This document shows positions 15,486 to 23,640 of a stretch of 64,000 nucleotides of DNA, piece by piece. The notes under the pieces are model-generated. The model made no database searches, had not been told where the DNA came from, and saw only the letters and a list, made by a program, of their open reading frames with translations. The translations under genes were made by a program, and so were the position numbers. This stretch comes from Salinimicrobium sp049680855 (GTDB lineage Bacteria > Bacteroidota > Bacteroidia > Flavobacteriales > Flavobacteriaceae). The number at the start of each line of letters is the position of its first letter. The first letter of the stretch is position 1. The stretch is from assembly GCF_049680855.1 (NCBI RefSeq), contig NZ_JBMPGS010000001.1:1-64000 (forward strand). Reading direction: 5' to 3'.

Positions 15486-15513
15486 AGCCGACTTTTTAAA
15501 GTCGGCTTTTTTA
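15486..15513 (+). terminator. Terminator originally behind tRNA-Leu
   Basis: The arms AGCCGACTTT (15486-15495) and AAAGTCGGCT (15498-15507) are a perfect inverted repeat followed by a T run. It lies 12 bases after the tRNA-Leu fragment on the same strand, so it was displaced together with it. Confidence 0.88.
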
Positions 15514-15610
15514 TTTATTGTGACCCGTCAAGGCAAAAAAAGCTCTTCATATTGAAGGGCTTTCTCAATTCTCAACTGCCGGGAACTTCAGCATAGTCAA
15601 TTTACCGCAC

Positions 15611-15865
15611 CTATACATACAGCAACTGCATTTCCTCCAGCTGTCCTTCTAACTGGCCGCACGAATCATTTAGAAGATGCGTTATGAGTTCACCTATGGC
15701 ATCCTGCCTCTCTTCAGATTTTCCCATAAATTGAATTTTGCTCCAGCCCCTAACGTCACACACCATCATTCCTTTAGAATCTTTAATGGTTTGCCCGGCA
15801 CTGTGGTAGTAAACGGGAAACTCAATAGTTTCCATTGCCAGCATGGTTTTTTCTTTCGCTATCAT
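15611..15865 (-). CDS. Hypothetical protein of 84 residues
   Basis: I start it at the ATG at 15865 (MIAKEKTMLAMETIEF); an upstream TTG at 15889 is open. The core METIEFPVYYHSAGQTIKDS and MMVCDVRGWSKIQFMG looks like a conserved short protein found across Flavobacteriia, function unknown. No signal peptide or membrane segment. It is the first chromosomal gene right of the mobile element. Confidence 0.6.
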   Translation of the reverse strand: MIAKEKTMLAMETIEFPVYYHSAGQTIKDSKGMMVCDVRGWSKIQFMGKSEERQDAIGELITHLLNDSCGQLEGQLEEMQLLYV

Positions 15866-16010
15866 AACTTTAGTTTTAAATTTAAGCAAAGATATTCCTG
15901 CTTTACCGAAGAAGTTTTACTACTGCGTTAAGGATGCCATAAACCTTTTACCCCAGTGTTAATAATCTCATTCCTGAAAGGAGTTTGAATAATCTGAAGA
16001 AGCATTTATC

Positions 16011-16039
16011 AAAAAAGCCGGTGCAAAACCGGCTTTTTT
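16011..16039 (-). terminator. Terminator of the aldo/keto reductase gene
   Basis: AAAAAGCCGGT and ACCGGCTTTTT form an 11-bp stem around a short loop, with T runs on both strands. It sits 21 bases behind the reductase stop codon on the minus strand. Confidence 0.88.
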
Positions 16040-16059
16040 AATACTTAAGATGGATGCGC

Positions 16060-17046
16060 TTACCAGCGCTGATGAACTTCCGGTTTAATATAATTTTCAT
16101 AAATTTCATTCATCTTTTTCTTTTTTTCAGCTGAAAGTTCGGGAAGCTCGTACACCGAAAGATTACTGAGCAAATGTTCCTTTTTTGAAGCACCGGGAAT
16201 AATACAGCTCACCTCATCAAACTGAAGGATCCACTTCAGCGCAACGGGTGCAAGATTTGGAATATCGGGAAATAGTTGTTTTAAAGCATTTACAGCTTTT
16301 AGTCCGCGGTCAAAATCTACTCCCGCAAAAGTCTCTCCCTGGTCAAAAGCTTCCCCGTTACGATTAAAATTACGGTGATCTTCCTTGTCAAAAGTGGTAT
16401 TTTCATCGAATTTTCCGGTGAGTAATCCGCTGGCCAAAGGCACCCTCGCAATTACACCCACATTTTTTTCTTTTGCTTTCTTAAAAAACAACTCTGAAGG
16501 TCTTTGCCGAAAAAGATTGAAAATGATTTGCACCGTCGCTACATTTTCAAATTCCATAGCCTTGATTGCTTCTTCCACCTTTTCCACACTCACTCCAAGA
16601 TTCTGCACTTTTCCCTGCTCCTTAAGACGCTCAAATGTTTCAAAAATTTCAGGACGATAATATACGTCTGTCGGCGGACAATGCAACTGCACCAAATCCA
16701 GCGTCTCCAAGCCCGTTCTTTGAAGGCTGTCTTCCACAAACTTTATGAGAACTTCCGGCTGGTAACCAGAATTCACATGCGGATTTATTTGCCTGCCACA
16801 TTTGGTTGCTACATATATTTTCTCAGATCTTGATCTTACTACACGGCCCACAGCTTTTTCACTCATTCCATCTTCATACACATCTGCGGTATCTATGAAA
16901 TTCACTCCGTTATCTATGGCAGTATTTATTATGGAATCGGCAGTGGCATCATCAAATCCCGAACCCCATTTTCCACCAACTTGCCAGGTGCCAAGAGATA
17001 TTTCGGAAATATTCAATCCTGTTTTTCCTAATGTTCTATATTTCAT
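16060..17046 (-). CDS. Aldo/keto reductase
   Basis: A 328-residue NADPH-dependent oxidoreductase of the AKR superfamily. The full (beta/alpha)8 pattern is visible: start MKYRTLGKTGLNISEISLGTW (given by its ends MKYRTLG and ISLGTW), the catalytic tetrad Asp52, Tyr57 (DTADVY), Lys82 (ATKCG) and the His of VQLHCPP (about 122), and a cofactor-binding region VSCIIPGASKKEHL near 290. Length is normal for the family. Such enzymes reduce sugar or keto aldehydes; the substrate is unknown. It is monocistronic, with its own terminator. Confidence 0.93.
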   Translation of the reverse strand: MKYRTLGKTGLNISEISLGTWQVGGKWGSGFDDATADSIINTAIDNGVNFIDTADVYEDGMSEKAVGRVVRSRSEKIYVATKCGRQINPHVNSGYQPEVLIKFVEDSLQRTGLETLDLVQLHCPPTDVYYRPEIFETFERLKEQGKVQNLGVSVEKVEEAIKAMEFENVATVQIIFNLFRQRPSELFFKKAKEKNVGVIARVPLASGLLTGKFDENTTFDKEDHRNFNRNGEAFDQGETFAGVDFDRGLKAVNALKQLFPDIPNLAPVALKWILQFDEVSCIIPGASKKEHLLSNLSVYELPELSAEKKKKMNEIYENYIKPEVHQRW

Positions 17047-17237
17047 TTTTTATAGTTTTTCCTAAAATTAAAGATTCTATTAGCTACAGTAAAAATTTTC
17101 GCTTATTTAAATATGAAATTCGCTGGAAACTGGGTTCAATTTACATGTTCTTTTTTTGGTCATAAAATCGGCAAAAGCACAAAATTTGACGCTAAAAAGA
17201 TAAACTCAAGTGAGAAATTTAACAGAGGAAAAAATTA

Positions 17238-17258
17238 ATTGTGAGAAAAATTCACAAT
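17238..17258. promoter_or_regulatory. Inverted repeat in a 380-base gene-free region
   Basis: ATTGTGA (17238-17244) and TCACAAT (17252-17258) are a perfect inverted repeat with a 7-base spacer, similar in look to CRP/FNR-type sites but one base wider than the classical spacing. The rest of 17047-17430 is AT-rich and shows nothing else I can name. Confidence 0.3.
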
Positions 17259-17430
17259 GATTATTCACTGTTAATCATCTAGTTACTTTCATTTATGGCA
17301 AGAATATAATTGAGCAAAGTATTAACATTACTCCTGAATTAAATTCCTACATTTTAAACTAAATTCGCCAAAGTTCTAAACCTCGGAAAAACAGTAGGTT
17401 TCTTATTGATTTTCCGATTAAGCAAAGTTT

Positions 17431-17652
17431 TTGGTCGCACCTGAATCTAATATTCTTTTTTACTCTTTGTGCCTCATTTTGTTGGTGATGATTGTATTTA
17501 CTGCCTACCAACTCATCCTGGTCATGCGCAGCAATGTGAATTACGAAAAGAAACTTCAGAAAATTGAAAAGAAGGCGCAGCTTAGAAAGCTCCGGGAAAC
17601 TAAAAAAATGGAGAAGAGAGCAGCACGCTACAGACAGAGGTCGGCCAGCTAG
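17431..17652 (+). CDS. Small single-pass membrane protein
   Basis: A 73-residue protein starting with TTG (an uncertain start). One membrane segment (ILFYSLCLILLVMIVFTAYQLILVM, about 8-32) is followed by a strongly basic, helical tail (KKLQKIEKKAQLRKLRETKK). The topology suggests an inner-membrane peptide with a cytoplasmic basic coiled tail. I do not recognize it. The reading frame has a coding look, but no family supports it. Confidence 0.4.
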   Translation: MVAPESNILFYSLCLILLVMIVFTAYQLILVMRSNVNYEKKLQKIEKKAQLRKLRETKKMEKRAARYRQRSAS

Positions 17653-17746
17653 TGCTTCAAAAATGGCATTTCAGCCACCCTTTACCTCCTTCTATTACTT
17701 ACCTTTTTTAAATATTTACCTCGAGGATTTTTTTTATGCAACTAAT

Positions 17747-17935
17747 TTAGATTCCCGAATATCCCGTAGCACGAAGCAGTACCGCATCAATGTGTGAGAC
17801 GTTGTTTTGATATTCCTCATTCTCAAGATGATATAACTTCAGCTCATAGAATTCCCGAATGGAAGTTTGACAAACAGCTTCTGAATTAGCTAAAAAACAA
17901 AGTAGGATAATTAATAAAGAGGATAAATTTTTCAT
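17747..17935 (-). pseudogene. NIPSNAP-family remnant
   Basis: From MKNLSSLLIILLCFLANSEAVCQ (signal peptide; start at 17935) the protein continues REFYELKLYHLENEEYQ, the usual beginning of exported Bacteroidota NIPSNAP-domain proteins, then breaks off after about 62 residues. Family members are about 250 residues long, so the rest is missing. It directly follows the DUF1028 gene. I read it as a truncated relic; whether the short peptide is still made is unknown. Confidence 0.6.
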
Positions 17936-17951
17936 AGGGCTTGGTTTCGTT

Positions 17952-18947
17952 TTATTGCTCCAGAATTTGCTGTAATCCATCTTCAGAAACATTCAGCAAT
18001 CCAGATGAAGGTAAACGCCGGGTCATTGTTCGCCAGTTCTTATCTTTCTTAAAAATAGTTTTCAAAAGCGGCAACGCCTCCTCTAACCTGCCACTATTGG
18101 CAAGTGCAATAGCAGTCCAGTATTTCATCTCAAGATTTTCGGGGAATAATTCCTGCGCTTTTCCATACTGCTCCAAGGCCTCCTCCACATCATTTTCCTC
18201 CATGGCCAAATCTCCACGATTCATAAACTCATAAGCCCTTGCTACAGATAGAAGACGCTCCAATTCCGTTAAAGGTTGCGAATGATCATCTACTCTAAGG
18301 TCAATCTTTTTCTCTTCCCAGGAATTCTCTACACGGTCACGCCCCACCACGATAAGGGCAGCAGATTGTTTTCCGCGAATGTCCCCTCCTGCAGACTGAG
18401 CCGCTTGCAAAACCTTAACCACCCGTTCGGCCAGAGGTAAACCTGAATGCTCCTGAAAAGCCGCTTTCATGACCGGCACCACTTCATCGTTCAACATCAT
18501 ATTCGCCTGTACCGAAAAATTTCGCCCCACATAATGAGAAGCCGACTCCACACAATTTTTTCCGGTATAGGCCGCTGCCTCTCCCATGTTATCCAAAAAT
18601 GCCACCTGGCGGTAAGCTTGCCCCGAATCCTCAGACACCAATTTTTCTAACGCTTCAGAAGCAGAAGTTCCTTCAGCCATTAATGAAAGCCCCTTAGGAC
18701 CATAAGCAGGATTTACAAAAGATTGAGTAGCCACCACACCCACACCGGCTTTCCCCCATGAAACAATAGAACCTACAGAAAACCAATGACTTTGTACGCC
18801 TACCGCCATTTCACCGGTAATCGAATCCCGGGCAACAATGGAAAAAGTATGTGCAAATGCGTCTTTTGAAGGAGAATATTCCTGGGCTACCGATTGGCCA
18901 TTAATTAAAAGTAAAATCAGAAAGGCAAATAAACTGGTTTTCATCAT
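17952..18947 (-). CDS. Exported DUF1028 (Ntn-hydrolase-like) protein with TPR tail
   Basis: A 331-residue secreted protein. The signal peptide ends near SVAQ (about 22). The DUF1028 domain (about 30-240) shows HTFSIVARDSITGEMAVGVQS (given by its ends HTFSIVARD and AVGVQS), WGKAGVGVVATQSFVNPAYGP and AALIVVGRD. This fold is related to Ntn hydrolases; the family has no firm enzyme function. The last 90 residues hold two TPR-like helical repeats (ERLLSVARAYEFMNRGDLAM; EALEQYGKAQELFPENLEM), which suggests binding of a partner. The NIPSNAP remnant lies behind it. Confidence 0.85.
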   Translation of the reverse strand: MMKTSLFAFLILLLINGQSVAQEYSPSKDAFAHTFSIVARDSITGEMAVGVQSHWFSVGSIVSWGKAGVGVVATQSFVNPAYGPKGLSLMAEGTSASEALEKLVSEDSGQAYRQVAFLDNMGEAAAYTGKNCVESASHYVGRNFSVQANMMLNDEVVPVMKAAFQEHSGLPLAERVVKVLQAAQSAGGDIRGKQSAALIVVGRDRVENSWEEKKIDLRVDDHSQPLTELERLLSVARAYEFMNRGDLAMEENDVEEALEQYGKAQELFPENLEMKYWTAIALANSGRLEEALPLLKTIFKKDKNWRTMTRRLPSSGLLNVSEDGLQQILEQ

Positions 18948-19159
18948 AGAAGGATTTAAAATCCTTTAAATATATACATTTTCTGAGAAGAAATACATCA
19001 TGAAGTTCGTGGACCACAATGAAAAAAATAGTGAGACCTTAGCAGCCAGTAGACAAAAAAAGTCCCGATAATTCAATTATTGCAGCTCTAATTGTAGGGA
19101 TTAGATTCTGAAACTCCTGAAGGATCGGGACGCATATTTAATTAAGAAACGAGGGACTT

Positions 19160-19348
19160 TTATTTTCGGCTTTTTAAAGCCCTATAAGCATAATATCCAA
19201 TTCCAAAGGCAGCTGCTGTACCTATAGTAGCCACACTACCTCTTTTTATAAAAGATTTTCCCACTTTCAATGCTGCTGTTTTCGCCAGCAGTTTCATGGT
19301 AGATGTAAGTACTTCTTTCAAATTTTCATTGGAATATTTCGCTAACAT
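19160..19348 (-). CDS. Tiny membrane protein A (62 residues)
   Basis: MLAKYSNENLKEVLTSTMKL begins a helical N-terminus, followed by a glycine-rich membrane segment and the basic tail YYAYRALKSRK. I do not recognize a family. It lies 12 bases after the similar small gene at 19361-19537, and the pair is probably one transcript. Both end in a GYxxY(R/K)-like membrane-plus-lysine tail, suggesting related function or origin. Confidence 0.5.
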   Translation of the reverse strand: MLAKYSNENLKEVLTSTMKLLAKTAALKVGKSFIKRGSVATIGTAAAFGIGYYAYRALKSRK

Positions 19349-19360
19349 TTTTTCCTTTTA

Positions 19361-19537
19361 CTATTCTTGAGAAAGAGGTTCTCCTTGTTTCTTTTTGTAC
19401 AATTTATATCCAAGGTAACCTGCGCCGGCAACGGCTCCCCATTTTAGAAGGCTTCCCGTCATTTTAAATCCTTTTTTTGCAGCCCATAACTTGGCTCCTT
19501 TTTCTGCTGCTTCTTTCGCAGTTTTCTTCACGTCCAT
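19361..19537 (-). CDS. Tiny membrane protein B (58 residues)
   Basis: The frame from the ATG at 19537 reads MDVKKTAKEAAEKGAKLWAA, a lysine/alanine-rich amphipathic helix, then LLKWGAVAGAGYLGYKLYKKK and the end GEPLSQE. A single glycine-rich membrane segment (about 30-45) is likely. No family recognized. It precedes tiny protein A by 12 bases and shares its layout. Confidence 0.5.
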   Translation of the reverse strand: MDVKKTAKEAAEKGAKLWAAKKGFKMTGSLLKWGAVAGAGYLGYKLYKKKQGEPLSQE

Positions 19538-19693
19538 AATTTGTTTATTTTAGTTTGATGTAAGATCGGGATAGATTCGAACCCAACACGTTAAGAACTT
19601 TCCAAATAACACTTTTTTAACGATAAACAAAGCTGCTCCAAAATAACCTTTTTGAAACACTGCATTAACATGGGCATACCACTTAAGATCTTC

Positions 19694-20110
19694 TTATTTA
19701 TCGTTCCCGTAAGATTTGTCAAGAAATAAATAGCACTCTTCATTAATGGCATTTTCCACCCGAGTTTCCAAGTCTACAATTAAAACCGGCGGATTCTTCT
19801 CTGCAGCTTTTGCCGAAGGCCACTGCGGCAAACCTTCTTCATTAGGATTTCCGGTTTTGATAAAATTTTCAAGATACTGCTGAATGGTCTCTGAAAACAG
19901 ATTATATATCTTTGATCAAGGTAAAATTTTCGTTTCGGCTAAGATTTCCGAGGAAATATTTTATTTCTACAGCATGCGGAACGGCCGCAGGCTTGGTAGT
20001 TCCAACCTGCTTGTGAATCAAAAGATTCTTCAATAGTGCCTTTCTTGAAGAGTGATTCGCACCGTGCTTTGCTCCTGTGCGATCATTGTTCTCCCTATGA
20101 TACAGAAAAC
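19694..20110 (-). pseudogene. Carboxylesterase type-B C-terminal remnant
   Basis: Two pieces of a COesterase C-terminus are readable on the minus strand. Near 19915-20010 is PHAVEIKYFLGNLSRNENF, with the catalytic-His region of the family. After a one-base frame change at about 19912 follows LFSETIQQYLENFIKTGNPN and EEGLPQWPS, ending at 19694. The family is about 500 residues long; here only about 130 remain. The stretch 20111-20344 upstream of the next gene holds nothing else I can name. Confidence 0.65.
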
Positions 20111-20344
20111 AAAAGTTAGGAGATAAATTCTTTTTTAATGAGTTTCAATATTGGCGGTTAGATTTATAAAGATGGAACGAATCTCCCTAAATCTACCATA
20201 AAGGAGCTGATATGTTTACATGGAGGAGGTAATTATTTAGGCCTCAATGTTAATCTATTTCTAAAAATGCATTAAGAGCTTCATAAACAGGGCAGAGATG
20301 GGCCACAAAGACAATATTTTTGAGAATAACTAAGAAATCTATAT

Positions 20345-21028
20345 ATGACTTCCGGAAATCAAATTCTTACACAAGCCCCACCACGCGAAGAAGAAATGGA
20401 ATCGCAATTTGAAGATTTCATTATTGCAGGTAATCACCCCTGTGTGATGGCACAAAGCGTTTTCACACAAAAACAAGTTGATTTTCACGCCTATGGCGAA
20501 ATTGGAACGCCTGCTGCGGCAGGGGAAATTCTGGAAGATCTAAAATCTTACCTTTCTAAATACGATTTCAGCTCTAACGACTTCTTCACTTTTGTCGCTG
20601 CTTTCAGGAATACTGAAAAAATGAGTGAAGAGGAGTTTGAACAAAAACTCTGGCAACAGCTGCAATACATTCATGAAATTGATGAAGCGGCCTGGGATGA
20701 AGAGGTAAGCCCCGAAGCTGATAGTAAAAATTTTAGCTTTAGCATTGCAGGTAAAGCTTTTTACCTGGTGGGGATGCACCCAGGTAGCTCAAGAATGGCC
20801 CGACAGAGTCCTTTCCCGGTGATGGTTTTCAACCTGCACTGGCAGTTTGAGAAATTACGTGAAATGGGTGCGTATGGAAACGTACGGAATAAAATAAGAG
20901 AAAGAGATTTTGAACTTCAGGGGAATAACAACCCTATGCTGGAAGATTTTGGAGAGAAAAGTGAAGCCCGGCAGTATAGTGGTCGCGCAGTGGGTGAAAA
21001 GTGGAAATGTCCTTTTCACCACAAATAG
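20345..21028 (+). CDS. YqcI/YcgG (GntA-like) haem-dependent N-hydroxylase family protein
   Basis: A 227-residue cytoplasmic protein that matches the YqcI/YcgG family along its length: ESQFEDFIIAGNHPCVMAQS (about 19-38), FFTFVAAFRNTEKMSEEEFE, FYLVGMHPGSSRMARQSPFP and a C-terminus QYSGRAVGEKWKCPFHHK. One member, GntA, is a haem enzyme that N-hydroxylates a guanidine group during guanitoxin synthesis; several conserved His/Cys (NHPC, GMHPGSSR) could bind haem. No other guanitoxin genes are present. The DUF1989 gene follows after 97 bases in the same direction. The substrate here is unknown; a guanidino or amino compound is a fair guess. Confidence 0.85.
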   Translation: MTSGNQILTQAPPREEEMESQFEDFIIAGNHPCVMAQSVFTQKQVDFHAYGEIGTPAAAGEILEDLKSYLSKYDFSSNDFFTFVAAFRNTEKMSEEEFEQKLWQQLQYIHEIDEAAWDEEVSPEADSKNFSFSIAGKAFYLVGMHPGSSRMARQSPFPVMVFNLHWQFEKLREMGAYGNVRNKIRERDFELQGNNNPMLEDFGEKSEARQYSGRAVGEKWKCPFHHK

Positions 21029-21125
21029 ACCTTCACGCGTTTGTGCTTCTACAAATTTTATAACTTCGTAAAACCACTTTTCTAATTACTTCGAAACAGG
21101 AAACTTTTCAGCATTTATTTTATTT

Positions 21126-21704
21126 ATGATTCAAAAAATTGAAAAACAATCGGGTGCCGCTTTTAAGCTTCAAAAAGGGCAAAAATTGAAGGTTATTGAT
21201 CCAAAGGGACAACAGGTTAGTGATATGGTACTTTTTAATGCCGATGATTCAAAAGAAAAGATTTCTTCAGGAAAAACGCTAGATTTCGAAGAAAGTATTT
21301 TGATCACTAAAGGAAACCATCTCTGGAGCAACCGAAGCCGGAAAATGATGAATATCCTGGAAGACACGAACGGTCGCAACGACTTTTTGCTTGCGCCCTG
21401 CAGTCCTGAGACTTTTAAAATCATGTACAACAACCCAAATTACCACCCGAGTTGCTTTGAAAATTTATACACCAACCTGGCTCCTTATGGTATTGAACCC
21501 GATGATGTCCCTACTGCATTCAATATTTTTATGAATGTACAATTTGATGCTGAAGGGAAATTGAGCGTTGATCCACCCTTAAGTAAGGCCGGGGATCACG
21601 TTCTTTTTGAAGCCGAAATGGATCTTATCGTAGCTCTCACCGCATGCTCCGCTGAAGACAGTAATGGCGGAAGTTTTAAACCAATTCATTACGAGATAAT
21701 TTAA
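21126..21704 (+). CDS. DUF1989 (urea-carboxylase-associated/CgdA-B-like) protein
   Basis: A 192-residue protein with the DUF1989 pattern: LKVIDPKGQQVSDMVLFNAD (about 22-41), GNHLWSNRSRKMM, DFLLAPCSPETF (about 80-91, with the Cys typical of the family), HPSCFENLYTNLAPYGI and MDLIVALTACSAEDSNGG near the end. Related proteins act beside urea/guanidine carboxylases; CgdA/CgdB hydrolyse carboxyguanidine. The pair with a YqcI/YcgG protein resembles, from memory, the ycgG-ycgI neighbourhood of Bacillus subtilis. Together they may oxidize and then hydrolyse a C-N compound; this is inference. Confidence 0.85.
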   Translation: MIQKIEKQSGAAFKLQKGQKLKVIDPKGQQVSDMVLFNADDSKEKISSGKTLDFEESILITKGNHLWSNRSRKMMNILEDTNGRNDFLLAPCSPETFKIMYNNPNYHPSCFENLYTNLAPYGIEPDDVPTAFNIFMNVQFDAEGKLSVDPPLSKAGDHVLFEAEMDLIVALTACSAEDSNGGSFKPIHYEII

Positions 21705-21946
21705 AACGAACGGAAAACGCACACGTTCCCGCTCATTTTGAAAACTATTTTAAAATGCCATTTTTCAACAGTATCCTAAACTGGCTTTAGAATCCACCTA
21801 AAAAAAGACATTTCCTACTGTAAAGATTTAATTGAGAAAATCTTTTGCTATGCTACTTCTCATATGTTCGTCATCCGGAATTTCATTATGCAATTCTGAA
21901 AGAAATTCAGAATGACGGCGTTTGATTACCTATACTTTGAAATTCT

Positions 21947-22681
21947 TTAAGCTTTCCCCGTAGGTTTTATAAGAAGCTCATTTACGTTCACACTGTCCGG
22001 TTGAGAAACTGCATATAATACAGCATCGGCGATGTTCTCGGGCTCAAGATGAGGTTCTTCATCGTAGCTGTAATCTTTTTCTTTAAGCAGTTCGCTATCG
22101 CTAATATCATCCCTAAGATTGGTCGCCACCGTTCCCGGTTCAATAGAAGTTACTCTGATATTAAAATCTGGTGATAGTTCCATTCGCATTGCTCTTGAAA
22201 GCTCAATAATCGCCGCTTTGGAAGCTCCATACACCGCACCACCTTTAAAGATCTCTTTCCCATCAACAGAAGCAATATTTACAATATGGCCACTTTTTCG
22301 CACTTTCATGGGCGGAAGCGCCTCATGAATGCAGCGCAGCGTACCTTTCACATTAACTTCTATGGTTTGCAACCATTCATCGAGATGACGATTCTTGAGA
22401 TACGTGAGCGGCATGACTCCGGCGCAATTCACCAATATGTCTACCTGCCCGAGTTCCCGGTAGATGTCTTCAAAAGCACCCTGCACACTTCCGGTATCGG
22501 TAACATCCAGACGAACAGCCAAGGTATCGGTTTCTAATTCCTTTTCTAATTTCTGTAGCTTATCGATGCTGCGACTTGCCAGCGCCACCTTACAACCTTT
22601 TGAAGAAAGTTTGCGGGCAATGGCTTCCCCAATGCCGCTACTGGCACCTGTCACAACTGCTACTTTATTTTTAAGTTCCAT
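21947..22681 (-). CDS. Short-chain dehydrogenase/reductase
   Basis: A 244-residue classical SDR. The Rossmann nucleotide site TGASSGIG (11-18), NCAG (85-88), the catalytic Ser138 (NIASVDG), Tyr151 and Lys155 (YGASK) are all present. Length is normal. The NAD(P)H-dependent substrate cannot be told. It is convergent with the DUF1989 gene and divergent from the PaiB-like gene, so it is probably monocistronic. Confidence 0.93.
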   Translation of the reverse strand: MELKNKVAVVTGASSGIGEAIARKLSSKGCKVALASRSIDKLQKLEKELETDTLAVRLDVTDTGSVQGAFEDIYRELGQVDILVNCAGVMPLTYLKNRHLDEWLQTIEVNVKGTLRCIHEALPPMKVRKSGHIVNIASVDGKEIFKGGAVYGASKAAIIELSRAMRMELSPDFNIRVTSIEPGTVATNLRDDISDSELLKEKDYSYDEEPHLEPENIADAVLYAVSQPDSVNVNELLIKPTGKA

Positions 22682-22934
22682 TTTTTCTGATTTTTCTCAA
22701 GATCGATTTTTTATGATGAGTGAGCAGTTAAAGACTTTTTAAATAACAGGACTTTAACTTCGTAACGGTTACTTTAAAAATTAATTTCCGAAAGAATGGA
22801 CGCAATAAAATTTGTCACTCCAAATTTATCTCTGCCTAAATTTAACTTCAAACTTACAAATGATTTTACTGGATTCACATAACATAAAAGTTGATGTTTT
22901 TGCAAATTCGCCAAATCTGCTTTCCTTTACAGTT

Positions 22935-23549
22935 ATGTATCAGCCTAAAAAATATCGAAAAGAAGATCCTGCCTATATCTTCGAATTTATAAAACAAAAC
23001 CCATTTGCCACTTTCGTGATGCAGGGGAAGCAGCTACTTGCAACGCATATTCCGATACTCGTTCAGGGAAAACCGGAGGACTTTACATTATACGGACATA
23101 TTGCCAATCACAATGAACAGTATGAGTCTTTAAAAGACGGTGAGGAAGCTCTATTGATCTTTAAAGGCGCCGATGGATATGTTTCTTCTTCATGGTATCA
23201 GGAAAAGGATATTAGCACCTGGGATTATTCGGCGGTGCATGTAAATGTAAGGCTGAAGCTTCAGTCCCGCAACGAGTTGGAAAATTCTCTTGAAAAATTA
23301 ATTGCACATTTTGAAGAGGGGCAGGAGAAGCCTTTGTACTACCACGAACTTCCAAAGCAAATGGTGGAAGATCACCTACCACACATCACCGGCTTTTGGT
23401 GTGAGCCAATAAGAATTCAGGCAGTGGCGAAACTACACCAGACTTACGGTAAGCAAGATGTACATTCTGTCGTGGAGCATTTAAAGACAAGGGGGGAAAC
23501 ATCGGCCTTAGCAAAAGACATTGAAGAAGAAAATAAGCTAAAAGATTAA
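22935..23549 (+). CDS. PaiB-like FMN-binding protein
   Basis: A 204-residue protein when started at the ATG at 22935 (MYQPKKYRKEDPAYIFEFI), which matches the normal family start; the open frame upstream is longer but non-homologous. Features of the PaiB/FMN-binding negative regulator family are NPFATFVMQGKQLLATHIP, YGHIANHN, FKGADGYVSSSWYQ and HITGFWCEPIRI. The fold is a flavin-reductase-like split barrel. In Bacillus PaiB is a regulator, but in other bacteria the role is unclear and may be enzymatic. Confidence 0.88.
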   Translation: MYQPKKYRKEDPAYIFEFIKQNPFATFVMQGKQLLATHIPILVQGKPEDFTLYGHIANHNEQYESLKDGEEALLIFKGADGYVSSSWYQEKDISTWDYSAVHVNVRLKLQSRNELENSLEKLIAHFEEGQEKPLYYHELPKQMVEDHLPHITGFWCEPIRIQAVAKLHQTYGKQDVHSVVEHLKTRGETSALAKDIEEENKLKD

Positions 23550-23640
23550 GGTTAAAAAAGGCTTGCTTTCTTCAACCATTCCGCCCCGAAAAGAGGGCGG
23601 ATTTGGATGAACAACAATTTCATTTATCACTGCAATATCG

